Below, piece after piece: positions 1 through 12,700 of a stretch of 60,000 nt of DNA (position 1 is its first letter; each line of letters opens with the position of its first letter). The notes beneath the pieces were generated by a model. The model worked only from the letters and a program-made list of their open reading frames with translations, was not told the DNA's origin and ran no database searches. The DNA is taken from NCBI GenBank assembly GCA_914767715.1, contig OU612067.1:22792162-22852161 (forward strand), given 5' to 3'. A program made the position numbers and the translations under genes. This DNA is from Membranipora membranacea (Eukaryota > Bryozoa > Gymnolaemata > Cheilostomatida > Membraniporidae).

Positions 1-512
1 ACAAGCCATTATGCTACTGAATAGGTGTGTGACATACAAGAAAAATACTATTACTATGTGATTGTCTACGGATTGTAGATTTTAGTAGCTTGTGATTGAA
101 GAGCATATGCAGACGTTGTGTTACGGTCTTCTGCAGAACTCTGTTCCTGGAGAGATGTGTGTCCTGATATAACAAGCATACACTGAACTGAGTGTATTTG
201 CTGTAGTAGGCCTACTATCATAAGCCATAAGAGATGGGATTGTAATGTTCATGTATGTCTGACTTTCCACTTATAATACTCAGCTGACCAGATCAGCTGA
301 CCACCTCTTCTTATCTCTCTGATTTCTTTCTGAGCCTCTTTAAACAAAATGAACGTCTGGTTGTTGATTCAAATCAACAGAAGTGTGATGTCAATGTATC
401 AACTGTCAATTATAGGAACTGTAATATAAGTATAACATTGTCAGCAACGAATCTCACTGAATAAGATGAAGCTATGATTCAGCTAACAAAATCCTCCAAC
501 CGGAATGTGACA
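1..512. other. Region downstream of the ROCO-caspase stop codon
   Basis: No coding region recognised. It is expected to hold the 3' UTR of the minus-strand gene. I saw no clear AATAAA on that strand, so the polyadenylation site may lie beyond the window edge. Confidence 0.4.
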
Positions 513-770
513 TCAAATATACGCTAAAAAGGACCAACCTGGTATCGGTTCGATTGTTGTGACCACTTGGTTTAGTACATCAGCAAACATGTCCGGTTGA
601 TTCTGAATTTGAATACCAGGTAGAAGATACAGTTTTCTCAGATTAGTAAAAGTACAGACAGTTTTAGGCATCTGAGTGACATAAGAGGCAGCAGTTGGAG
701 CAGCGGCAGCACCTCGAGTCAAGTTCTGATCTGTTCTCTCTACTCCGTATCTCGTCACTGATTCTCTAAC
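513..770 (-). CDS. Last exon: caspase p10 C-terminus and stop
   Basis: Acceptor gatttgaag is weak but gives the right phase. The exon reads VRESVTRYGV, then an Ala-rich insert, then YVTQMPKTVCTFTNLRKLYL, matching the caspase end QMP...STLRKKLYF. A tail of about 35 residues follows to a TGA at 513-515. An alternative donor (CCAG|gttggt) lies in the tail, so the extreme C-terminus is uncertain. Confidence 0.75.
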   Translation of the reverse strand, partial: VRESVTRYGVERTDQNLTRGAAAAPTAASYVTQMPKTVCTFTNLRKLYLLPGIQIQNQPDMFADVLNQVVTTIEPIPGWSFLAYI

Positions 771-3700
771 CTTCAAATCATGAAATAAACGTTTTTTTTT
801 ATTAACAATTGAAACTGATACCTCATATTTCGATGTGTTATTGTAGATCATGCTATGCTACTCCGTGACTGTTACCGATAATTGTGATACTTCAGAAGAA
901 ACTATTGCTAGAAGCTAAGTTTTGGTTTGCTATCACAAAATGCTTTTCTTTTTAGTTTATATTCTACTGAATATTGAGTTCTACAAGACCTGGTAAAATA
1001 AGAAAGACCTATTCAATGCATATTTTTAACATCGAGAAACCCAAATGTTGTGGTGTGCGTGTCACTGCAACTTACAATCTCAGCCATAGTTGTGACATCA
1101 TACTTGTGTCCAAGTTTGCAGAATGTTGCAACCACAGCTCTGATAAAAGGTGATCCAGTCCTGGGGTTCCTTGGTGAAGCGAATGCTGTCAAACAAAGTA
1201 CAACGGTTATGAGTGACATATAAGCTGTAAACTTTTGTTTTAATAAATCTTTGTCATCATAACTTAGAGAAGTAACTTACTATTACTTGAGCTGTCCAGA
1301 GATATAAGTTTAGTGAAGACTGATAGAAAAAAACGCTGTTAGGAAATTATAATTCAATGTTTGGCTATTAATTACTCACAATCAAAGCTCGACTGCATGA
1401 TGATCATATCAGAAATGGAAATATCTTGAGTATCAGTGTCTATTTCATCATCAGGTGACCTTGGCACTGTCATTGTTTGTCTGCTGCTATCTACATGACC
1501 TGCTGTAACAGCTGCTGGACTTGTATCCAAATCATCTCTTAGCATCTCCCTGTTACCTGAAGTAGAAAACAAAGAAAAACGACCACATTATGACTTAATA
1601 TTTGTGTGCCAATGTATCTACACCCGCCTATTTCTACCATCTAAAACAATTTGTGATTGAAAGGTTTATCATTGTATGCTGCATATTTTGTTCTAAATGT
1701 TATCGATCAGACACAACAAGGAGGAAAGCAGCCATTGAATTGTCTTCTGGATTGTTTTGACATGAATTGATAACTTCACAAATTCATAACGGCGTGAACT
1801 GTATGACAAGAATCGGGTGTAATTTTGGGGGAGGGGGGTTCTTTTGACGATTGACTCGGCTCTCAGCACCCTCATAAGTAGATATTCTTGTTATCATATT
1901 CTCTATTCTGAACTGAACTCACCTCCAGCACATGCTTGTACTATGACAATCTTTGGTCTGCCTCTCATAACAGGGAAGTTCTTTGGAGAAAGTAGGTCAT
2001 AGATATCCGTAAGCCTAATGAAGACTCTGTCACACCCTATGATACAGCCCTCATCTCCGTGACTAGTCAGTACGAGTACAAACATTCCCATCTGTCTGTG
2101 GACTGATTGTCCCGCAGAATCTGTTCTCTGTGTTTCTCTGTGAATAGTGTCTATCATCTCCTAAGGAACAAGAAAGCAATATACCCAAAATCAATACATT
2201 GAAGTGTACATTGCAGGTTACTTAATTAACCTGGTTTCTGGCTAGTTGTGTAAGTTTTAGAAACAACTAGAAAAGTATCATTTGGGTATCATCATAGAAT
2301 GATAAGTGAACTGTAGATAGTGGTTGATATTGCTTACCTTAGCAGTATAGTTGGTATGATCACCTACTGTAACAAGCCCAAGTTTCTCAAGAACACACTT
2401 CATATTCTGATAATCATGCTCTGAGCCCCTTCTTGACTGGTTGTAGTGGTTGGACACAATCAGCGCTCTACCTCGACTTTCTGTCATCTGGTACTTGGCC
2501 TAAAATAAGACAAAAAAACAGAAAAATTGATAAAGTTATATCAATGTGTATCGCAATCTCATGATAACGGTCATCCATTCAATAACAGGCTGAAATACTG
2601 GACAAGAGCAGGTTGAGATAGTGAATGAGATACTGATTCCATTGTTACTATTACTCTTCAACTAAATCAGCCAAGTTTTAGGTATTGTAACAGTTTCAAT
2701 AGTGCAGAAAATACAAATCTGATTAAAATACACCAGGATTATTTTGTTTGGCTTTGGTCAAGGATTTCTTTGTTAGTAGAACTAGGCATTGGTGTCATTA
2801 TTCTGATATATAAAAACCTGATTTTCAAAACTTTGATCTGCTATTTGCGGGTCTATATTTATATCAGGCTGTCCTTGCTTCATCAGCTCCAATATATCTT
2901 CTACTTCTGTCATATGTATTCCTGCATCTTCTGCCTCTTGTTCATTGACTGTGAGAGCAAATATAAGTAGGCTATATGTAGTGTTATAAATGAGAACATG
3001 TTATTGAAGCTTTATATGATTAGTGAGAAACAAGGGACATTTATATTATCTAGGAACCACAGTGAACTGCATAATGAGTGAATATTGGTTAGACTATCAA
3101 CGGAATGTCTTATTGGAGGTTCACAAGTTATCTGAGTAAATAACAGTGCCAATAAGTATCAATATAAAGAATAAACATGGTCTCATCACTTTTAATGCAC
3201 AATCCATCTGGTTGACATTGAGACTTACTTGGGTCAGCTGGCATCTGCTCCCTCTTGATGAAGTCTTCTAGCACTCTCACTCCTTCAGTGTATATTTCCA
3301 GACCTAATAAATTACAAAAATATTGCTATTGATTGTTGTATTAAATATATTTAACTAGTAGTGAACTAAATTTTGATTTTTAAATGTATGCAAAATTAGG
3401 AGCTATGAATCATAGAGTCACAACATACATATTATACATATTTGACTCACATGGGAATCTGAGAGGTTTGGGAACATTTGATCCTGACGCATTATCACAC
3501 CGGCACGTCTCATCTCCAGTGAAGACTGTGAGATGTGAATTGAGGGGCTTGTAGCTTTCATGTGATTTGTAGCTCTTTCTGAACCATTCAGGATTGACCA
3601 GAGTCGTTGGTGACATTTGTTCTGTCAGCAGACAATGAGAGCAGTAGAAGACATGCTCATAACGAACTCCTTTCCACACAGATTCCAGTTCAGATGTGAG

Positions 3701-6700
3701 CTGCTTCATCGTACCCAACAGGCTCTTCCATGCATCGCAGATTCTCTTAGCTTGTGTAAGAACTATCAGTGACACCTGTTTCTTGTTCTGGTCATGTAAC
3801 AGATATCTCATTATTCCATTATCTTCTTGTACTTGAGCACCGTTGCTACCAGCTTCTACTGTATTGACTTGATTGATGTGTATGTCTAGAAACCCTGCAG
3901 TAATCAGATGAAAGATGTACCCGGGTACCGACATACCGTTGAGATACAGATCGATTTTCAGTGGAAATAGCTTTGGGCTAGGTTTAGCTGCAGATATGAT
4001 TTGACTGCTGAAATAAGGAATGATAAACTTCATGCTGTCATCTTCTCTCCCTATGGGCCCGCAAATCAGGTGGAATGTTTTCAGAAGTGTTACGCCCACC
4101 TCAGCTGGCAGCTCTGATTCAGATTTGAGCAGATTGTGAAGCAGGGCAGCATCGATGACCCCTGTTGCTTTGAAATCCTCCACCATTTTCACATACTCTC
4201 GTTTGTCAACATCTCTGTCATAGAATCGGTAGGGCACAAAGACCTCAATACGATCATCCCATGTTTGGTCAACCCGATGATCATACAGTATCCCTATGAG
4301 AGAGACAAGAACATCAGGTCGATGGAATATATATTCACACAGCTTGTCATTGTCTTGATACCACATTATTCTTCCTATTTCATGAATGTATTGTAGAATA
4401 TATCGTTTTCTGCTCTTACGGAAACCTTTCACAATGTCAGTAACCTTAATAAAAGGCCTGTCTGTCTGCACGGTAAGATCCATGAGTGTCTTATACCAGC
4501 TACCTGGTATCTCCGTCATAAGCTGAGAACCGGCTTCGCTAAGGGCCTTCTTAAGAGAATAAATAACAGTTTCAGTTGAAGTAGCAGATAACTCCAATAC
4601 AATATTGATGAGGGGCTTAGACTTGTCACTGAAACTTGTCATAGAAAAGAACGGGCTTTTAGGGGAACCAGCACTCTCTTCTGCCTCTATTATCTGGAGG
4701 CGCAGTTTTTCTGCTGTTGCGATAAGCTGCTGCTTTCTTATATTAAGCTGCTCTTCAGTAAGCTTATCAGTATGCGTGAGAACTAGCACTGGTTGGCCAA
4801 GGTTAGGACGTGCTAAGTAGACGTGAGATATCCATCTCATACAAAGATCTTGTGTTGCAGCATCCTCTCCTTTATCAGTCACCAAACGGTCAAACTCTGC
4901 TATATCTATGACAAGAAGCGGGACAGACTGAGTTTTGAATGTTAATTGGTAGGCATAGTGATACACTTTATGCCCACCAAAGTCAATAAAAACCAGTCTA
5001 GATTTGTCATCCACTTTCGCTTCACAGATATTGAATACTCGAGTTGCTTCATCCAGCTTGGAGTCTGTAGCAGATCGTTTTGTCAGTACCCGATGATTTT
5101 CCTGAATACTTCTAACGAGGCTTGTTTTTCCAGCTCCACTTTTTCCGATCACTGTTACTGGGATAAGTTTTACGTTGCTTTCTCGCTTGAACTTTAGATC
5201 ATCTAGATACTTCTGTAGAGCTTTTCTACCCTGTTTAATGACGGCGTAGGGAGGAGATAAAAGTGCCTTGCAGCCTCCATACTTGAAGTCTGTAAGTGTT
5301 TCGTTGTTGAAGAGGCTCTCAGGTATTGAAGTGAGTTTCTTGTTGTCCCTTACATCCAGTGATGTTAACTGTTTGAGGTTCCCAAGGCTGTAAAAAATAA
5401 CCATATTTGTTAGCTGTGGTATGAATTTTGCTTGTTTTGAGAATATCAATGATAAATTGTTAACTATTGTTGATTTAGCAATGGAAGTCTGTCTGTGTTT
5501 TGTGGTTTAGAGGTGAGTTGATTGTTGGATCTTATATCCAGTGATTGTTAACTGTTCGAGCTTCCCAAGGCTGCCATAATCACCATATTTATAAGCTATG
5601 CTTTGTCTTTTGCTTGATTGGAGAATATTAATTATTATTGATATAGCACTGACCGAGCCTACAAACCTTTGGCCTAGAAGAATTGCAATGATGAAGAAAA
5701 TCTTGGTCAGATAATTGGCTGGATTGAATTTTGAATGCTGGGTTATATTCTTTGTGTATTGGGACAGGATCTCTTCGACAACAATTTGAAAAAATTACAT
5801 TTATTATGCTTATTATGTCTATTACTTTCACTAAGACACAAAAATAGTGGAACACTATGGAAAGCAAAATACTGCATTGATGCGGAATAGGTTAGCCTGC
5901 TCGTATTTAATAGGACAGATATTTGTTTTAGCATTTATTTTGATGATGAAAGTGTTTTGATTATCGATGCTTATGATCAATTTTCGGGGGATTGCTATTT
6001 GATATTTGTTGTCAGGCTGCTATTTTGATAAATTTCAGATCATCGAAAATCCTTAATTCTCGGCCACTTGCATCTAATGAGAAAATATTATTTCATCCAG
6101 ACAAGACAAATGACTGATAAAACGAATGTTTTTGTCTGATAACATAAGTCTGTCTATATTTTTGTAGTTAACCATGGAAGGGATAATACATGCTTTTTGA
6201 GCTCTTTCTCCCTAACCCATCTTTTGTTGGTAACTTAAAAAAATTTAGTTACCGAATCACAATGGAGCAGCCATTCACTATGATCCCATTCAATTTTCCA
6301 CGTTGAATGAAGTTGACCATTCTCAATTCAAATGGATTCCTACTACACCATGATAAAACTTGCCTGCCCGCCTGGTCGGGCCTCCCGGAATTTTTTTTTT
6401 CATGTGTGTTTATTGCTAAAGATAAAATTGATAATATATTTAGACAAAGTGAAATTGAGTGAGAGAAAGGCATAAGATTGAATCATAAAACGTGAATAAT
6501 TGCAATATAAATATGTAAAAGGTAAAGGAACAGTCTGATAGCCTGCGGCTAGCGTGTAGACCGGCCAACTGTAAATCACGAAGGTCAAATACAAGACACA
6601 CCGGCAAGGACGCGTAGGACGTGTGCCCCCACCAGCTGCAGTCACCACTGCCCCACAGACAGGAAGCTAGCCTCACGGGCACGCAAGTCTGAGAGCCTAT

Positions 6701-9700
6701 CTCCACTCCCTTTAGGCACTTGCTGTACAGTGACACGCCAGTGCATAACAAGGACCTCCCACCCCGATTGTTGTTGGCTTTTTTTTACTTGAGGTAATTG
6801 CTTTCTGTGTTGTAAAAAGTTTTGCATTTTAGATTCATCAGGAACTCAGTTGAATATGTTTTTAAAAGGAGTTTTAAAGTAAAAATTTCAAGTAGCATTT
6901 GGATAATTCCCAAAGTTTAAAAAAATTATGTTACATGTTCTCTGAGTTTTTTGTTCAGAATAACACGTACACACACTTTTTGAAGAATAAACACTCGTCA
7001 AAGATTTGTGTTGGTGGCATGGCCATAGTCTTGTATGCTATCCATTCATTCATTCATTCGTGGCTTCCATACGACACAGTTCTGAAAGCAAATGAAGCAA
7101 CACAAACTAATACAAACAAATATTGCATCGATGCTATTTCCATGATTCTATAACTCCTAAGACCAATGTGAAATTGAATCTTCAAAACATACTGAGAGCA
7201 GCTTTAAAAGGTCTTCTTCTCCAGCCCCCAGCACCCTCGGATGTTAACATCTTCAACCTCTCCAACCCTCATATTACATCCACAAAGAGTAACAAACTTA
7301 GAGATTGCCCACTACAATGTTCACCTTTACCTACAATGTCTACCTCTACAATGTCCACCTCTACAATGCTTTGCTGAAATATAACCTTGAACCTCATGCA
7401 CTCAATTTCCGAATACAAACCTAAGCAACAAATAAACCTATTAATCTTTGGTTATTTGAAACTAAGCGAAGGGATCTGAAGCTGGTGTATGTGTAAGTCT
7501 CAGTTGCGGACAGGTAGAAGTAATTTATTAATTGATCAACTAAACACTAAACACCTTGAATGCCGCCATTCAACTGACCCACTAATACCAATTTAAGTTA
7601 GTACAATTAGATTCATGGTTTTTAAAGACAGGCAAATTCATGAAAATTACCTCACGGGAATATAAATGAATGTGAGTGTCTACAAATATGAGTATAATCA
7701 TCCAGTCTGAGAAACTAGTCAAGTTTTGCAGATCAAAATCTAGTTTCCCTCAGTCACCTTACATTATACTCTATTACACATCACCACAACAATTGCTGGA
7801 AAATCCATATCATAATAACAATAAAGGATTTTATAAAGCTATTCGTGCTGCTAATTTGGCGGACGAGTGGACCTACGGGCTTATGCCTAAGGTTAGCCGT
7901 GACTGCGTTGGTTAGATCTTTATGTTCCCTGGCCCAATAACCCCCGCTCATGTCACATAGACATACTACAGCAAACTCACGAGGAGCAACATCAAGCTTG
8001 TCAACACCCCCACCCCAACCAAGCGTCAAACCCCCACTGCCATGCGTCACGATCAGATGCAGAAGATGATAGACAACCTCAATGCTAATAAAGCGTTTAT
8101 GGAAGAATGACTCAACAACATCTCCGAAGATCTACCAAAGGTGCTGAATAGAATTGATACCATCGAGAGAAAGCAGAAAGAAACTGAAGATAAGCAGACC
8201 GAGATGGAAAATTGCCTTAACTTCTATGGTGACGAGATCATGTCATTGAAAACAGAACTTGCAGCCATTAAAACGAAGAAGATGAAGGAAATGGAGGCAA
8301 GTGCGGTGAAGGTAAAACAGGACGACGAGATGCGGCAGCAAGTGAATAAGCTTCAACAAGATCTTAACCTAAAACAATTGAGGATAACGGATACCCTTAA
8401 CAACTGCTGAGAACCTGACACTGCTCATGGAGAAGCTGGCTGAACTGTTGAAGGTCGACAACTTTGCTAGAAATGATGTTGATTCAGTCTACCGCAGAAG
8501 AGTTAACACCCTACCACAACCTCCTCCATATTCATTCGATTCAAATCGCTAGCTATAAGAGATGAATTCAAAGACGGACATTAGCAGATTGGTCACCACA
8601 GCATCACGACTGACAGCCTGGGTATGTCAACTAAGTCCAAAATAATCGTCAATGAGTATTTAAACCCTGCTGAGCAAAAACTCTTCTACCTAGCATGACA
8701 GAAACGCGCTGAACTGCATTACAAGTATACATGGACCAACCACAAACAAGTATTCATGCGTAAGGAGAAGTCGTCTGACATCATAAGAATTGTTGATGAA
8801 ACAACGCTAGACAAACTGAAGTAAAAATGATACCATAAACTTAATTTTATATATTTTTTAAGTCTCTCTTTTTATAACCATAACCAAAGGGCCAGTGTAC
8901 CTGAACTAGAAGAATCATTTTTTGTAGAGCATTTTGCTAATATTTTAGCATGTGAAGTAAATGAAAAGCTAGAAATCAGTACCAGGCCTTATCAGTACTT
9001 CATTTAAACATACGTAGCCTAAGTCAGAAAATGGAATAGTTTGAATTGTTTCTAGCATCCCTGAATACAAAGTTTTCCTGCATCATTTTATCAGAGACAT
9101 GGTTCTCATGTGAGACATTTTCCCTCAGTATTATATCGATGGTTATAATTTGTTTTCAAACCGAAATGGAGGTGGCATTGCTATTTATGTGAGTAAGATG
9201 TTTGAGGCTAGTGTGACAGACATCTCTTTTTGCTGGTTGCGAGGCACTGCGCGTGCGGATTGGTGAGTCTGGACTGGATGTGTGCCTGTGCTCTATGTCT
9301 ACCGGGTGCCCTCGGGCTCTTCGGGGGCTTTTCTTGGGGATTTAGCTCTGGTTTTGCCCACTTTCCCCTCGAACTGACTTGTTGTTGGTGACATCAATAT
9401 TGATTTAAATCCAGAAAATTAATTGGACTCAGCTTCAGAAGACTATAGCGAGTTGATTCAAAGCTAATGTTTTTATAATCTTATTCAATCCCCAACAAGA
9501 ATTGGCGAAACCATAATAAGTATTTTAGATCACATTATTGTTAAAAATTCAAATCGGCACATAAAGTCATGCACTCTAGAGTTTGACATTTCAGATCATA
9601 AGCCGGTGTGTGCATCCTTTGTTTACAAAAAGCACAGCCATAATGTTGACAAATATCCCTCACCAATGAACATAACTAAAACAAATTATGTGTTATTACA

Positions 9701-12700
9701 AGAAATTATACAGCAACAAAATTGGTCCCCCATTAAAGAAATATCTGACACCAACAAAGCTTTTAAATTTTTCATTGAAAAACTAAGCTCATGTGTTGAT
9801 GATGCAAGCAACAAAATTAGTGCCAGAAAGCATCAACGTTCTACTTTCAAGAAACCTTGAATGACTAAGCAATTATCTAAACTTACAAAAGAACGTACTA
9901 AGCTTCACAAAATGAGCAAATTACAACCATTCAATGGTGATTTACAAATGCGGTATAGGAAATTCAGAAATCACGTAACAAACTGCGTAAACATGGAAAG
10001 GAAATAGCATTACAAAGCTCAGTATGATAAGTGCTGTGGGAATACCAATGGAAAATGGAGATTTGTCATGAGTTTTATTAAAAAAGATACCAATGGTTCA
10101 GATGAGAAAATTCATCTCGGACATGATGGTGATCAGAGCATTTCCGTAGCTAAGAAATTTAATGAATTCTTTATCGATGTTGGTACTAATCTGATCTTCC
10201 AACCATTGCAACCAAATTTACAAAATATTTTCCTAAAATTGATAATGCTTTTGCAGCTGAATTTTCTTTCACTGAAATTGAGACCGCTGCTACTCTTAAA
10301 ATATTTGGTAGCTTCTCCAATAAGAAAGCTACAGGACCTGATAGAATACCAATGCAAGCTTTAAAGGATAAAAAATTAACCCTGGCACCACTTTTAACAT
10401 ACTTAGCCAACCTGATGATAAAAATCTCGATTTTCCCAGACTGCTTTAAATTTGCTCGTGTGAAACCACTTTTTAAAAAGGGAGATAAAACTAGATGTAA
10501 TAGTTACAGACCCATTTCAATTTTAATTTTGACATCGAAAGTTTTAGAAAAACTCCTTTCAATGCAATTCAGAGAGTATCTGGAGTGCAAAAATTTACTC
10601 ACAAATTACAAATTTGGCTTTAGATCAAAGCGCAGTACAACTGACGCAATTAATATTATAATGCCACAATAAATCGTGGCATTCTTATCAGTAAACTGAA
10701 ATTTTTTGGATTTTCCTCTCCCTCTTGTCGACCTTTAGAAAATTATCTTTTAAACAGAAAACAATTTGTATTGGTTAACGATGTTGAGTCAGGGTTATTG
10801 CCAGTCAAGATTGGTGTTCCCTAGGGTTCGGTTCTCAGGCCACTTTTATTTTTAATTTATATTGACGTCCTTTTAAATGCAGCATCTGATCTAAATCATA
10901 TACTTTTTGCTGATGATACAAACATATTTAGTACTGAACTTGAAGTTATGAAAAGAAATCTACCTTTGATTAATGAATGGTGTATCACCAACCGTCCCGT
11001 TATTAACTATGAGAAAACCTTTCAAGTTCTTTTTAAAGCCCCAAATAAAATTTTTAACCCTGAAGAATTCAAGCTCAAATTCGGGAAATCTATTTTAAAA
11101 GAAAAAGGAGCCACCAAATTTTTAGGACTTGAGTTAGACTCCAACCTAACTTTCCATGAGCATTTTAAAAGCCTTAAAAAGAAATTAAATTTAACTCTGA
11201 TGATGCGAGCACTCCGTACAGCCATTGACCAAAAGTCAATGGTTGACATATATTACAGCTTTTTTTATCCTCATTTGATATACGGATTAGAGTTCTGGGG
11301 CCACGCAAGTGATAGCCAACTATGACCAATACAGACGCTACAAAACATGCTCTGCGAATCATTAAGGGAATTTGACCAGGGGCTCACATTTCTAGTCATT
11401 TTGAAAAACCAACAGCAAGAGAGGAAGGAGGTCCTTGTTGAGCGATGGCATATCCTTGTATGAGATGTATCAAACTGGATGGAATAATTATGTTTGACCC
11501 TGCTGATTTAGAATAATACCGATACAATTTCATTCCTTGATCTTTCCATATTAAAAGATAAGATTACTGCTTGTGGTATTCAATAATTTGCAATGTGCAT
11601 CCAAGTTTTATCTGCCAAATGCAATTACATTTGATTTATTCGTATATGATATAAAATGTACAGAATAAGATCATGTCGATGATACCATGTGAGTTATCTG
11701 CACCTAATAGGTAATGAGGTAATTTCTTTAGACAACGGGCCTGGTGTGAGTTATTCTCTAATAGGTCCTTGTAGCAGAAACTAAAAGAAATATTGAGTCG
11801 CTCTGTTTATAGCGTCATCTGATTGTCATCTCCTAATCTGAAAGTGAGTGCAATGGTGGTATTAAGGGATTGAGGCAAATGAACAACAGTTTTTCATAAT
11901 TATTTATTTATTTTAATTGTTTTATGTATGACAATCAGCAGTGTAATAGTCACTTTATTTTCCTTGGATGTATATTCAATCATTCCATGTTTTGATATTA
12001 TATTGATAGAGAACATAGTGCTGTTAATAAGTAATAACATTTTTAGTATCACCTCAGGACTTCGCATTAATCAACCCCTACCCACAGAGTGATGTGATGA
12101 CTGACTGGATGTGATATCACTTACTTAGCTGTAAGCATTGTCACGACTACTAGCAAGTAGTTTGAGTAGGCCGTACTTCTAGAGTACACTGTGCAGATGA
12201 GCACAGTAGCTAAAAGTGTGTCAGGTGATGATTATCACATGGTGGTTTAAGGTTTGGCAGGTGAAAATCATGACATGTCCTAAGTTTTATTCACTGCGCA
12301 AGGCATATTTGTTTCCCCATCACACCAGTCCCTGTATGAACTCATTTACACTTGAGTGTCATGGTGTGTTATATAATCACTAATTGGCTGCACCTATGAT
12401 ATTCATGGTCGTAAATTTTTAAGTGTGTGGTATGCTCTACGATATTACTTCATCCAGCATGGTCTCTGGATACAGCAGTTACAGTTAGTCTCAGTCAACC
12501 ATGATTTCATTTGAGTATCTTGAAATTGCATGTTGATAACATTTTTGTGACAGTCACTGAGATAATGTTAGGTAGTAAAACATATCCAGAGGTAACTATG
12601 TAATCATTAATTAGTAACACACACAAGAACAAAGAGCACTCATAATTTAATCTGTGTCTTTTGCAACAGCAGGTTGTTTTATCAGGGGTAGACGAGATGT

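Larger units (their letters stand above)
5600..9530. repeat. Intronic segmental repeat, copy 1 (partner 14683-18267)
   Basis: About 3.9 kb repeated almost collinearly at 14683-18267, starting with the shared tgtcttttgcttgattgga and ending inside a LINE endonuclease at attttagatc. Copy 1 keeps about 330 bp around 7000-7330 that is deleted in copy 2. Both copies include an antisense LINE tail and a LINE ORF1 with the same inactivating stop. Confidence 0.75.
7850..11460 (+). mobile_element. Non-LTR retrotransposon (LINE) with ORF1 and ORF2, inactive
   Basis: Longest LINE copy in the window, antisense to the host gene intron. ORF1 lies at about 8042-8824 and ORF2 (endonuclease plus reverse transcriptase) at about 8990-11460. 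Its RT reads NSYRPISI and FADDTNIF, typical of Jockey/CR1-like families. Multiple stops and frameshifts make it dead. The 5' end is uncertain. Just after 11460 the sequence joins intron sequence that in the 30-kb unit lies about 440 bp further on, so the LINE 3' end is deleted here. Confidence 0.8.
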
